Of a stretch of DNA of 64,000 nt, positions 50,401 to 63,064 are shown one piece after another (the first letter of the stretch is position 1; every line of letters begins with the position of its first letter). The translations under genes and the position numbers were made by a program. Source of the DNA: Tetmemena sp. SeJ-2015 (taxonomy: Eukaryota > Ciliophora > Spirotrichea > Sporadotrichida > Oxytrichidae); the NCBI GenBank assembly GCA_027382625.1, contig JAJKFJ010022765.1, positions 1 to 64,000 on the forward strand, written 5' to 3'. The notes beneath the pieces are model-generated. The model had not been told where the DNA came from, did no database searches, and saw nothing but the letters and a program-made list of their open reading frames with translations.

Positions 50401-52096
50401 AAGTCTTTTCTTTAAGAGGAGAGTAAGCAGTCTAACATATCAGCTTTTCTGAGAAGAAGGAACCACATCAAGCAGCTTTTGATTGGGATCTTAGATCAAG
50501 ATGCCTCTCAGTAAGCCACCATGACTAATATAAGCCAGAGAAAGTCTTAGATACTGAACAAGAGATATAGGATTTATTATAATTGTATTTCTGTGGCCAC
50601 TCCTGACAGTAATTAAATGCAACATCTCTTTGACTAAAGATAAACTTGCACCAGCATTGAGCAAGTCCAAGATGAAATTGCAACTTCCTTATTTTAAATG
50701 AATTACATTTAATTGCTAAAGGCTCTTAAAACAAGATCCTAGTTGGCCTATTGCAAACTTTAATTCTGCTCCTTTAAATAAACAAACGGCTTCGCATTTT
50801 CTTATTATAATTTGGTGATATTCAGAGACCTGGAAAGAGAAATTAAAAAGAGAGGGAAGAAGCACGGCTTGAACAAAGGCCTACAGGGAACTGAGAAGAA
50901 GTCAATAGCAAACAGAGAGAAACCAAAGGCTTTGGGTCAGGAGTATCACCCAAAAAGCAATCAGCCTCTGGGTAGAGAGGGCAGCAGTTTGGTTTGAGCT
51001 TGCTTGGCAGCAATCTTCATAGAGACCAGACCTTAGCTGACCAAAGCAACTCAGTGAGTTCAGACTCTGACGATGCGGGGGATGAGGATGAGGAGGACGA
51101 GTCCGAGGAGGATGACGACCTGGTGACTGAGGTGGAGAGCGATGTGATGGACGAGGAGCAGCTCATGAAGCAAGGCAAGAAAGGCTTCTCCTCCAATAAG
51201 TTCGACCTCTACAGCAAGTACCTGATTAAAAATAATCTAATTTTATTATTTATTGTTTATTTTGTTGCTTTACCTGAACGTGTTGCTGCTGAAGAACACG
51301 GACGACTACATAAGGGCGATGTACCAGAAGTACCTGAAGGCGAAGAGGAAGGGGAAGAACGAGCGGAAGGAGCAGAACTTCTACCAGCGCATGCAGCACG
51401 ACATCCTCAAACGAAAACTAGAGGAAGAGCAAAAACAGATGCTCATCCTCAAACAGCAGTCACAAATAATATAAGAAGATGTACATAATATTGTAACAGC
51501 AGACTGGGAGGTTTGAGAACAGCCTCTATCAAAGCTCAACCGTCTCACCCTAGGAGAGCCAGTCTAAACTACCAATTAGGTCGGGAATGCAAGACAACTC
51601 CTTCTCTAGAAAATAAATTATAAAAATTCATTTCAAGAATATTTTTTATTGAAGAAGGATGACGATAAGAGGAGGGCAGAAGATGCAGCTGCAGAGGATG
51701 ATAACAGGGAGGAGCAGCAAGATGGGTATGGGCGATTTGACTAACAAGACTAGAGACGAAAAGCGACTCAGAAGAGAGTCCATAATCAGAATTGAAGTTG
51801 AAAGTCTCTCCAAAAGCAAAGAAGTGCATGATGCTGCTGCCTCTTCCCTGGTGGTCAACTCTAGATACAACAAACACAGACTCAGCACCTTCCAGCAGAT
51901 CAACTAGAACCCATCTAATGATAATAATAGTTTGAATGATTTAAATAATCTTCGAGGTTTGCAAGTGCGAAGGAGTTGCAGGGAGTTCAAGGTTCAATAA
52001 ATGAGGACGAATTGATCGAGGAGGATGAAGATGATAACAGCAACTTCTCCCAGAAATTTTTAGAGGTACAGAAAACTACAAATAACCAGTCCTGAC
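47475..52096 (+). CDS. Large unknown charged, coiled-coil-rich protein
   Basis: ATG 47475 (MSNPRSPQTLSYYKTKPQE), continuing with TAA/TAG as Gln to TGA near 52094-52096; roughly 1,300 aa after IES removal. Long Lys/Glu/Gln/Ser-rich stretches (e.g. QREIKLKHSLQQAKEKKQTM), a repeated basic RSRCFRRNQKEIQ region, an acidic run at 51060-51160 (DEDEEDESEEDDD), and YIRAMYQKYLKAKRKGKNE near the end. No catalytic domain seen. Two IESs solved (47694-47728, 51226-51277); breaks at about 47930-48110, 48230-48270, 48440-48500, 48725-48780, 48925-48950, 50700-50800 and 51590-51655 look like more. Could be a cytoskeletal or ciliary protein; that is a guess from composition. Confidence 0.65.
47694..47728 (+). 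other. IES, pointer ATG
   Basis: ATG at 47691-47693 and 47726-47728. Excision joins KLIINTM to QNQLVLPQREIK in frame. Confidence 0.75.
51226..51277 (+). other. IES, pointer TACCTGA
   Basis: TACCTGA at 51219-51225 and 51271-51277. Excision joins DLYSKYL to NVLLLKNTDDYI in frame. Confidence 0.92.
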
Positions 52097-52538
52097 CAGA
52101 AATTATAAGAAGATTAAGGATCATAGGGAATGAACAAATTTTAATTTAATTTCTTCATGAATTGATATACTTTTGAGCATTTGAGTAGGCTTTAGTTTCG
52201 TAATTGCTGATGAGAGGTATTAATTCAAAATCTCCCGCTTATTATCAATCAAATTTATTTTATAATAAGAATCGAAATTACAGTAGTTTTCCGCTTAATT
52301 GAAATTTGATTTTAATCTAATCAAAGGACAAAATGAAAACAATCATTTCATAAAATATACCATAAATTTATATTTAACTTATCTTTTGGATAATTTTTTA
52401 ATGAAATAGATAGTGAGAAGTTATTTTTAAAATTTTAAATCTGAAATGATTCTGATGATATTTAAAATTAATCGCAAAATACCCCCTTCTTTAAAAGAAC
52501 CTTGATCTTTCGCCATTTCTAAGCTAAACCCTTAAACC
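52097..52538. other. AT-rich intergenic region upstream of DHFR-TS
   Basis: Nothing recognisable; likely contains 5' regulatory DNA of the next gene. Confidence 0.4.
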
Positions 52539-54230
<1,692 letters not shown>

Positions 54231-54486
54231 GGTCGCAGCAGCTCAGAGTGGTGACGACAGTTGCTCTTAAAACTTAAACTTAACAAGATTAATGTAGTAT
54301 TACTAAATTAAATTCAAACTGGCCCGCCTTATAAAATTGCTTAGCTATGCAATGAAGCTTAGATATTTTGATAAAATTTAACTTTACCCTCTCTTTGCAT
54401 ACCTATAGAATGGAGTGAAAGTAAGTTTAGAGTTTAGCGTTAGTTGAAATCAAGTATTCTAATTAAGGGATATAGCATTAGCAACT

Positions 54487-55067
54487 TCAAATATAGTCAT
54501 CCTCTTCTTCATCTTCATCTTCCTCATCCTCCTCATCAATCTGATTTCTGTTGTTGATTCTCTTCTTTAGTTTGGCTTGCTTTTAATCCTCTCTCATCAA
54601 AAGCTCCACCACATAGGGGTCCATCTCCTGAGTCATCACATTCCATAAATATTCATTCTTACAATATTCTCTCTTGATATATCACATTCGGAGCGAGTTT
54701 GAGAAGTTGGGAAAAACCCTTTCTGTTTGATTTGTGATCTAGTCTCGTCCACCAATTTGTTGAGCTTGACTTGGTCTCCTTCAACCAGAGCGATGATGTT
54801 CTTCCTGGGGAGTCTGAGCATGTTGTCTCCGTAGCTCAACCACAGCTTGCTGCTCTGCTGAGTTATCTCGCCTCTTCTGAAAGCACCTAAGCATTCTCAA
54901 ATATAATGAAAGTGAGAAGATAAAATATTTATGTTATATTATTCTCTGTTATGGTTTCTCTTCCTGTCATACTCAACCAGCTGCTGTTTGAGTGTGAGTA
55001 TCTCCTCAGCCAGTTTCTCAATCTGCATTAGTCTCCTCATAGTCTCCTGCATGTCGCCTGAGATCAT
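54487..55067 (-). CDS. PDRG1: PDRG1-like prefoldin-subunit protein
   Basis: Small prefoldin-like protein of the R2TP/prefoldin complex. Start taken at 55067 (MISGDMQETMRRLMQIEKL); the frame is open further upstream. Then AEEILTLKQQLVEYDRKRNHNRE, after an IES GAFRRGEITQQSSKLWLSYG, DNMLRLPRKNIIALVEGDQ and VKLNKLVDETRSQIKQKG, matching the PDRG1 pattern (kLaEeIL...DRkrN.nREal...kvW...gn.f.klp...). A second break at about 54625-54660 before MDPYVVELLMRED is probably another IES. The tail is a long acidic run ending DDYI, TGA 54487-54489. Convergent with DHFR-TS. Confidence 0.8.
54899..54946 (-). other. IES, pointer GAGAAT (minus sense)
   Basis: ATTCTC on the plus strand at 54893-54898 and 54941-54946. 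Excision joins DRKRNHNRE to CLGAFRRGE in frame. Confidence 0.88.
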
Positions 55068-55323
55068 GGATTCCCCATTTTGCAAATACGAAGTGTTCAA
55101 AGTACAGAGTCTTTACTTGTTTTGATGTCATTTTGACTGTAATTATATTATCTCTTTCTTTTTCACTAAATTGGAATTAATTATGGATTGGTGGTTGGAA
55201 AATGATAAATTTATTTGTGGCATTATATTTTAAATTTAATTACTCAGACTACTTTCATGGCAGCCACTCTCCAAGACATTCACACACACATATATAATTA
55301 ATTTTATTGTGGTCTTTTTTTAA

Positions 55324-57574
55324 ATGTTTGATTCTGACTGGCTCTCCGATATCGAGACAAGACCCCCCCTTATAAAGGTAATCTAAAGTGAAAAATAATT
55401 CCACTCTCCAATCCTATCATTCCTTCTTCCCTTCATAAAAAAAGCAAGTTACTCACGCTAAGTTAGCAATCTATCAAATTTTTTAAAGCAAAATTGTCCT
55501 GTTTGAACTTTTCTGAATGCAATTTCTATGAACGTTAATAAGTGTGAATATGGATTGAAATGCAACATTCCCAGATTCTAATAATTCTATATAGGAAGGA
55601 GATCACGACAAGTACCCCAGGGTTAGCCAGGTGCTTATGAAGATAACCCTATGCAGAGGATGTTAGCAGAGACTTAGAGCTAAGCTCACCATGCGGAGCA
55701 CATGATCGCAAGGGAAAGAGAATACGAGAAAGTGCAGCAGAAGCTCTTTGAAGAATTCAGCAAACTCGATTTGAATCAGGATGGACTCATCACGCTCGAG
55801 GAAATTGTCGAGTTCAATAAATATATATAAATAGATATATTGAATTAAAGTTCTTAACAAAACAGGTAAATATCAAAAGCGATTTCAAAGACTAGGATGA
55901 AATAAGACTTAAACTTTATGAATGAAAGGCTGATCTTTATACTTTAGGCGTAAGAACACGGGGTGGAAGTAGATACGAGGGTAGCTCAAGAGTTATACGC
56001 AGAGATAGACACTAACCAAGATGGCCGCATATCGCTCTAAGAATTTGTCGAGTCCTACTTTCATAATAATGATAATTAAATTATTACTTTGCACAATAAA
56101 GAGAACTTCCATAATAAAATAGTTAGGATTTTTTCGATTAAGAGAAGTGGAAGAAAGAATAGAAGAATTGAACAAGATAATTGTCGAGGACGAGGGAAAG
56201 CGAGTAGAACTGCAAGCCAAGTACAGAGAGATCGATGAGACAGAGCAAACGAATCAGCATGGAATCATGATAGGGTCAGTGCTCACAGCTAACGTCATTG
56301 AGGCAAGAGAACTCAGGAGCAACAAACTGGGAGCGCCAAACCCTTACGTAGTGCTGACGATAGAAGGCCAAAGATCTCAAACTGACTAAGTCAAAACTAG
56401 CACCGACCCCCTATGGAACGAAATCATCACATTTGATATCACAACAGGCAGGGAAGCACTCTTCATCCAAGTTTTCGATAGAGGTACAGTGGGCTAGGAC
56501 CAACTTATCTCCTCATTTAAATATACCTTACTCTATATCCTAGATTCTTATCGGTTAGTGTGAGATAGACATCACACAATTGAATGACTAGTACAAGCAC
56601 GATGAGTGGTTCAACTTGGAGAACGAGAGAGGAGATCAGCTCACAGGCAAAATCAGACTCATGCTCCATTGGATTCACAGTAGAAGGCGCTTTCTTTAAG
56701 AGATCCTCAAGATTCAAGATCTCGCATTAGAAGAGGAGAAGAACGAAAGAGAGGCACTCGTCTATCAACTCGAGAATATGAAGAAACCCTTTGGCTTCAT
56801 TTCATCCTACTATCAGCAAGAAAAAATTCTATCTGGAGGGTCAAGTATCATGCAGAGTGAGAAGATAGCTAAGCTTCAAAGCTAGATGTTTGTGAAAGAG
56901 AAGTAGTTTGAGCAGAGACTAGATGAGGTAACTAATGTAGTAGCAGAGAAACTGGGATTCAGAGAGATCCCTTGGTATAAAGTGACTGTCTTCCTGACAG
57001 TCATTTACTCAGCCCTAACCGTCTTAATCTGCTTCTACAGAGAAGATTTCCTGAATGTAAGAAAAGAACATTTTCTCTTAACGCTCTCTCTTTAGCTAAC
57101 TGTATGCACAGTCGCTGCTTACATGTTATTGAACAAGGAACGAGTAACTCAAAACACCTTCCGCTACTTAGTGCTTGGAGTGATAATTAGCATCTTCTAC
57201 GATTTGGCTTGGTTCTCAGTCAAATCCTATGAATACGAGGGGTATTATAAGAATGACGCTGCTGTGACTGCCCAAGAGAGAGCCCTGAGAAGGTTCGCCT
57301 TCTACGCATCTGTTTTTTCCTTCTTCCTCAGATTAATCATTGCCCTCGTGTACTGGAAAGACTCCCTAGATTATGATAACATTATGCTTGGAAGGAAGTT
57401 CTAAGCACCCCTTGAGGTAAACTCGCTTTAATAAAGTTCAGATTAATAGATTATTGATTGATTATTGGTTTACAGCAACCTTCTCCGAAGTAAAGAAACG
57501 AGTAAGTGTTCTTGAGGGACCTCAGTCCACAGGGCAAGTCTAGGGGTGTTGGCAATTTCAGATTCCAGAACTGA
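55324..57574 (+). CDS. EF-hand and C2-domain protein with C-terminal membrane segments
   Basis: ATG 55324 (MFDSDWLSDIETRP), an intron-like GT-AG break, then two EF-hands (DLNQDGLITLEE near 55764-55800 and DTNQDGRISLQE near 56010-56045), a coiled coil, and a C2 domain (GSVLTANVIEARELRSNKLG, PYVVLTIEGQRSQ, TDPLWNEIITFDI, FIQVFDR, IGQCEIDITQLND). The C-terminal part has three or four hydrophobic spans (VTVFLTVIYSALTVLICFY, TVCTVAAYMLL, YLVLGVIISIFYDLAWF, FAFYASVFSFFLRLIIALVY), a 39-nt intron (57057-57095), another at about 57417-57476, and ends GVGNFRFQN, TGA 57572-57574. Likely a Ca2+-responsive membrane protein, similar in plan to ciliate C2/TM proteins. Breaks near 55815-55870 and 56080-56140 are unresolved IESs. 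Confidence 0.8.
56510..56552 (+). other. IES, pointer CTTATC
   Basis: CTTATC at 56504-56509 and 56547-56552. Excision joins VGQDQLI to GQCEIDITQLN, completing the C2 domain. Confidence 0.92.
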
Positions 57575-57766
57575 TTTTCCTTCTATAAATAAGCGAACAA
57601 TAAATTAAAGTTTTGCAGTTTCTTGCCTATATTCATTCGTTGCCCTTTGAACAAATATTAGAGGAGCTTGCTGAATGATAATAATTCTAAGCCGCAAATA
57701 AACTCCATAAATATTTTTATACACTAACTAAATTGTCCTTCTTCTTTCCTATCAAATTCTGAAGCT

Positions 57767-58593
57767 TCAAGCCTTGAGGTTTGGGTTCTCCAATGGTTTT
57801 TCTATATAAGTTTATTAGACCACATCTTGGGAATGTTAGTAGTGATTATTTAAGTATTTCATATAAAGCGCATCTGTATATTCTTACCTGAAACCTGCTC
57901 TAATTTTTGCTTATCCTCTGCTTTGAGTTTTATAAAACTTTAAAAATCAAAATTTTTATTTAAATGAGTTGTTCTATGGCTTAGAGTTCTGACTGAGTGA
58001 AGAGATTCTCGAATTTTTTCTCCTTTTTCTTTTCCTCTAATCTGGTTTGGATATAGTCGAACATGCTGGGTCTATTATCCATCCACTGATAGCGTCTGCG
58101 CTCCCTTATCATGCAGTTGTTGAAGTTCTTTATCTCTTCAGAGCAGTCTGAGCTGCCCTCCCACTCCATAGGTTGAGACTTCTTTATTAAGCCGCAGTAG
58201 TTCACCTCGCAACCTAAAATAGTAATTTAGATTCATCAATCATGAATTATTCAGTACTATCAAGACTATATCGCAAATTTGCTTTATCTTAATAGGAATG
58301 AGAACTTCATTTCTATTATAACTCTATCTTCTCTTTTTCTATAGTCATTTAGTTTTCCACTTACCAAGATCTCTGCAGAGCATCATAGCCATGTCATCTA
58401 TGGAAAGACTAGGGGATGCTGCATAGTGAGTCCAGTAAGTCGATTGCTTCAAGCACTCTGCATACAAAGCTTTGGGGTGCTTGTCTGAGGCGATAGACTT
58501 CGCATCTTTCTCGGTTTGTGAGAGCAAAATGTTGGTGTTAACTGGATTGCTCTCAAACTTTTTCTTCTCTGCCTGCCAAAATTCCTCAGTCAT
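57767..58593 (-). CDS. Twin CX9C protein, probably mitochondrial
   Basis: ATG 58593 (MTEEFWQAEKKKFESNPVN). Intron 58214-58364 joins MLCRDLG to CEVNYCGL, which creates a C-x9-C pair (CRDLGCEVNYC); a second C-x9-C (CSEEIKNFNNC) follows 15-20 residues later, the twin CX9C pattern of intermembrane-space CHCH proteins (oxidised by Mia40). The C-terminus runs through a Lys-rich helix (RLEEKKKEKKFENLF) to KLKAEDKQKLEQVS, then after another intron EKPLENPNLKA and TGA 57767-57769. One break at about 57930-57965 is probably an IES. Specific family (CMC, COX assembly, complex I subunit) not determined. A degraded copy of its 5' end is at 63065-63215. Confidence 0.7.
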
Positions 58594-58809
58594 TTTCCTT
58601 TCTACGCTTCTATCAGTATCTAAATTAGATTAAATCTTTATTTTTTTTCAACCCCTTTCTAGAAAACAATTCCTTTGTGATACTATAATTTCTATATTGT
58701 TTTATAAATAATTAAATTAGATTTGCTAATCTAGCTTTGAAATTAATTCTGCACATAAGTACCTTGGAAAGTAAAAAATTTAAATTGAAGTATTTTACTT
58801 CTATATTAT

Positions 58810-60357
58810 TCAAGTATACAAATCATCATCTTCATAATCATCAACATACTTTTAAGAGTCAGTGTAAATTTCAATTTCTTTGATTTTGAAGTATGATTTC
58901 CCAGCTAAATAATCATTTTTTGAAATTTTAAGCTTTTAAAGCATTTCATTTAGCTGGGGAGATTTATAATCATCCAAGTTGCTATAACCATGTGTCATTT
59001 AAGAGTATTAGCTAAATAAAGAACATCCTCTACTTCCAATTTCTATAATGTTTCCTTTTTTGTGCATCATATTTTCATCCAGAGAGTGAATCATTTCATG
59101 ATCAATTGAGAAAAAAAAGAAAGTTTCTTTCTTTTCTTCATTATTTCTAAAATATGGTGTATGTTCAAAGCTCCCAAAGCATTTTCCAAGATCAGATTTT
59201 ATTAGAATTAATAATGGATATTAACGGTATTCATTATACACCCAATAGAAAGAAGATAATTTTTCATAACTTCCTCTGTAAAATGCATTAGCTTGATATT
59301 TCAAAATTATAAATTTAATTTTCTCTAGTTTTTTAAATAATCTTGATTAAAAAGTCCACTTTACTAGGTGAAACAATTTATGAGCCTATAAAGCCATAAA
59401 GAACTTATGAATATTAAGGTTACTTTTTCCATTCCTCTATTTCCTACTCTTTTAAATCTGGGAAATTTATCGAATTTAAATCACTTTCCATCGATTATAA
59501 GCCTAAACAAAGCTTTTATATTTTACGAGCATTTATTTAGTATTCCTTTCTATTGCACATACTACCCTCAATAACTATATTTTCCAAGAAGGTTATTTAT
59601 TCTTAAATTTTAAGATGCCATTCATTAAGAATCTTTAAATCATTTTGCTTCTCTCTTATCAAATCATGCCATTAAATATCGATGATATTCGGAAAACCAG
59701 GTCTACAATCTTAACAAAAAAGCTCCACGTTCATTGATTTATCGCTTAAGGTGGTAGAGCAAAACTAATTCTTATGCTTCTCGCACTTGATATATAATTA
59801 TTTCCCGACTCTTTCTAGATTGCTCTCCATAATACGCATGATAGCTTTTACGTAAAGAAAAAAAAGATATGATTGCAGATTCAAGAAAAAGATTAGAAAT
59901 AAGACTCTCATGATATTTAATTACCTCAAATATAAGTAGAATCTTTAATTTGAAGAGTTCATTACATTATTTTATGCATGAATTAATAAAAATTCTTTGC
60001 AGCAAATCATAATTTTTAAGGAGAATAATGTCAAATAATTTAAAATTAGCTAATTTAAACTCCTCCTTTTCTAACTCTTTGTCTCTGTATTACTTCACAA
60101 TGCTTTTGTAATTTATAAAAAATTTTCTAAAATCAACACACCATTTGAAAATTAGCATAATTAATTTATATGGGTTTTTGAGGAATCTATTACTCTACAT
60201 GATCTATTGGGCACTCAAATAGATTCTAGTCTTGAGGGTTTTTAAAAGAGTTGAAGCAGCTCTCACATATCGTGTCACCGCACTCAGGCAGGATCACAGG
60301 CTTTCTATTTTCGAGGTTAAAACTACGGTTGCAAGCAAGACAAATGGTGGTTTCCAT
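58810..60357 (-). CDS. RING-finger plus TLDc-domain protein
   Basis: ATG 60357: METTICLACNRSFNLENRKP with a RING-like CLAC...CGDTICESCF...CPID pattern. After a lower-confidence linker (possible intron near 60125) a B-box-like CEKHKNQFCSTT and FCQDCRPG, a helical middle, and a TLDc-like C-terminus (YPLLILIKSDLGKCFGSFEHT, ETFFFFSIDHEMIHSLD, GSRGCSLFSQYSQM, YFKIKEIEIYTDSQ), ending DDEDDDLYT-like acidic residues at TGA 58810-58812. RING/B-box/TLDc architectures are common in these ciliates. In-frame joins across 59820-60170 were not fully solved. A second diverged copy begins at 63.4 kb. Confidence 0.65.
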
Positions 60358-60624
60358 TTTCAAAATTGGTAAGAAATCGAATCCTTTATCTATTAATTGA
60401 TTATTATTTATGCTTTTTTATCAGATAAGAAGTTGTATGTAAGAATGTAACCAACCGAGTGAAAGATAGTAATATTTAATTAAATTAGTAGATTTAGTAT
60501 TTTCTGTGCTCACTTTTATCTTAAATGAACTCATAGCAATAACAAAACCCACCCTACTTCTATAATAATTCCCTCTCAAACATCGCACCCGACCATCATT
60601 AACTATAAATAATAAGATGAAAAT
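60358..60624. other. Divergent promoter region
   Basis: 267 bp, AT-rich, between two divergent starts. No motif identified. Confidence 0.3.
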
Positions 60625-61090
60625 ATGAATTTGCGTGTGAATGAATTTATCTGTGCGAGGTGTTGGAGCAATCGAAGCTTCCAGAGATTGCCTACAGATT
60701 TAACCCTGCCGGTAAGCCACAACCCTCCCTTTAATCATGATTTAAATATTGTGATGAGTGAATTGCATTTAGTATGAGTGTGTAGAGGATGACAGAATAT
60801 TTACCTGCGACAAGCATCAGCAAAGACTAATCTTTTACTGAGGATAAACATGGATAAAAATTGGGAGTAGAAATTAAAATAATTTTCAAATTTTTCTTGT
60901 AAACTATAATGATTCTTATTTACAAAGTAGAGACACTTAGATTAGCGAAGAGAATTTGACTACAGATTGGCCTAATAAGAAATTTAAGAAATTAAAAAGT
61001 TTTCGCGATGCCAAATACTGATAGTATAGTTTTTTCAATAAACTGCAGGAAGATTTTATAATATAAAGATTCAATAAGGAGGATAAATAA
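60625..61090 (+). CDS. Small unknown gene, partly reconstructed
   Basis: ATG 60625: MNLRVNEFICARCWSNRSFQ... to LPTDLTLP before a GT donor at about 60711; then VEDDRIFTCDKHQQRL at 60780-60830 and REFDYRLAQQEIQEIKKFS at about 60940-61000. C-x2-C and C..H residues hint at a metal site. Joins not solved, end not clear. Confidence 0.4.
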
Positions 61091-61118
61091 ATTTTATTGT
61101 CAATACAAATATTAATAT

Positions 61119-61771
61119 GATGATTATTTACATTTATTATTCTGACAATCAAGGGTTAGGTCAAAAGTTAAATAAACGTTGATTTTTGTTCAAAATTATT
61201 TGAAATAGCATGTTTGTAGACATTTTCAGTTGTAAGGTTGATATCTAATCTAGTTCAGATTTAAATAAAGTAAAGTAAAGTAAAATATTAGGAATAAAAC
61301 AAATAATCAATTTTAAAACCAGCACTTATTCAGTACTAGTTCTAATATAGAATTATTATCCTATGTAAGCAGATTTAAATAAATACCCGAAATTAAATAA
61401 AATAAATAAGATCAACTTTAAATTTTTAACTTTCCCTGGTGGATTGGTTTATATTCAGGCGTCCCCATCTCAAACTACCGCACCTCCATTTCCACTAATC
61501 CACCATTCCACCGCAGCTAAATTTAGAGATCAGGTCCACCAGGGTGCCACCCGCAGTCCAACATGTACGATCTCGCCTCTGAGTGCCAACAGTATCAAGA
61601 AGCCGGAGTTTGATCCAGTACCAGTGAGGAGTCCCCCAAGGGGGTGAGGGTTCGAACCCTACCGGTAGCTTCATATTACCATCCTCCACTGCTACTGCTG
61701 CTCTCTCCCCTTTCTTCCACTCTCAAAACACCAACTCAACCACACACACACACACACAACCACACACACAC

Positions 61772-61814
<43 letters not shown>

Positions 61815-62400
61815 CACACAACACACACACACACACACATACCATCACTTCCCACCGGTATGGTTCGAACCCTCACCCCCTTGGGGGACTCCTCACTGGT
61901 ACTGGATCAAACTCCGGCTTCTTGATACTGTTGGCACTCAGAGGCGAGATCGTACATGTTGGACTGCGGTGGCACCCTGGTGGACCTGATCTCTAAATTT
62001 AGCTGCGGTGGAATGGTGGATTAGTGGAAATGGAGGTGCGGTAGTTTGAGATGGGGACGCCTGAATATAAACCAATCCACCAGGGAAAGTTAAAAATTTA
62101 AAGTTGATCTTATTTATTTTATTTAATTTCGGGTATTTATTTAAATCTGCTTACATAGGATAATAATTCTATATTAGAACTAGTACTGAATAAGTGCTGG
62201 TTTTAAAATTGATTATTTGTTTTATTCCTAATATTTTACTTTACTTTACTTTATTTAAATCTGAACTAGATTAGATATCAACCTTACAACTGAAAATGTC
62301 TACAAACATGCTATTTCAAATAATTTTGAACAAAAATCAACGTTTATTTAACTTTTGACCTAACCCTTGATTGTCAGAATAATAAATGTAAATAATCATC
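61119..62400. repeat. Large inverted repeat (~550-bp arms) around a CA microsatellite
   Basis: Arms 61119-61668 and 61853-62400 are near-identical complements (outer tips GATGATTATTTACAT and ATGTAAATAATCATC). The 184-bp centre holds a (CA)n tract at about 61740-61840. Each arm contains the AAAGT tandem tract and CCAGCACTTATT block also found at 12960-13060, and a GC-rich inner part with the palindrome AGGGTTCGAACCCT and a CCCCCAAGGGGG hairpin. No transposase frame. Either a large palindromic MITE or head-to-head copies of one element. Confidence 0.9.
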
Positions 62401-63064
62401 AGCAAGCAAGGAGTTGTTAAATTTCATCTTCCTTACTAATAAAGTCTCGTATATAATGATGTTTTGGAGAATTTTTAATTTAATAAATATGCTTTCTCGC
62501 ATGATAAATAAAATATTTAATATTGAAATAGTCTTGACTCAAAAGAGAATTTCTGATCGTAATGTTTTTTAAAAGGATTAAAGATTTTTTTTAATATATA
62601 AAATTTATAGTGTGATAGATAGCTTCGCCTTATATTTAAAGTATCCTTCGAAAGATAAGTTAAATTTTTCACTCATTAGTTCTTAATTAGTTGAGACTAG
62701 TGTTTGAAAAGACTGATTTCTATCACTTACTTGTGCTAATATAGTGATGTCTGCTCCGATTTTGCATTACTAGCTATAAACTCGGGCTTTACTGTTAGTA
62801 AACACTTTTTAGTCTTGAAAGATAGAGTTTCGTTCTCATTTGCAGTTTTACATAATTAAATTAAGAACATTTTTTAAAAAACCAGATTTGAACTTATAAT
62901 ATAAGTGTGGTTATTTTCCATGAATCACACTTCTTTTTTGCAATTGCTATTTTATAGATTACCAAGATATCTACAAAGCTAAAAAATGATAAGAAATGAT
63001 ATTCTTAAAATTTAGTAAAATAAGAAGACTGCTTTGAGATAATAACAGAAACATTTGGGCCTGA
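62401..63064. other. AT-rich spacer
   Basis: No coding or repeat signal seen. Confidence 0.4.

Noticed and set aside
61640..61680. A tRNA gene around GGGTTCGAACCCT
   Set aside because: The T-arm-like core is present, but I found no matching acceptor stem, D arm or anticodon arm; the motif is a perfect palindrome in a repeat.
61740..61845. Coding frame through the CA tract
   Set aside because: Pure dinucleotide repeat in the hub of an inverted repeat.
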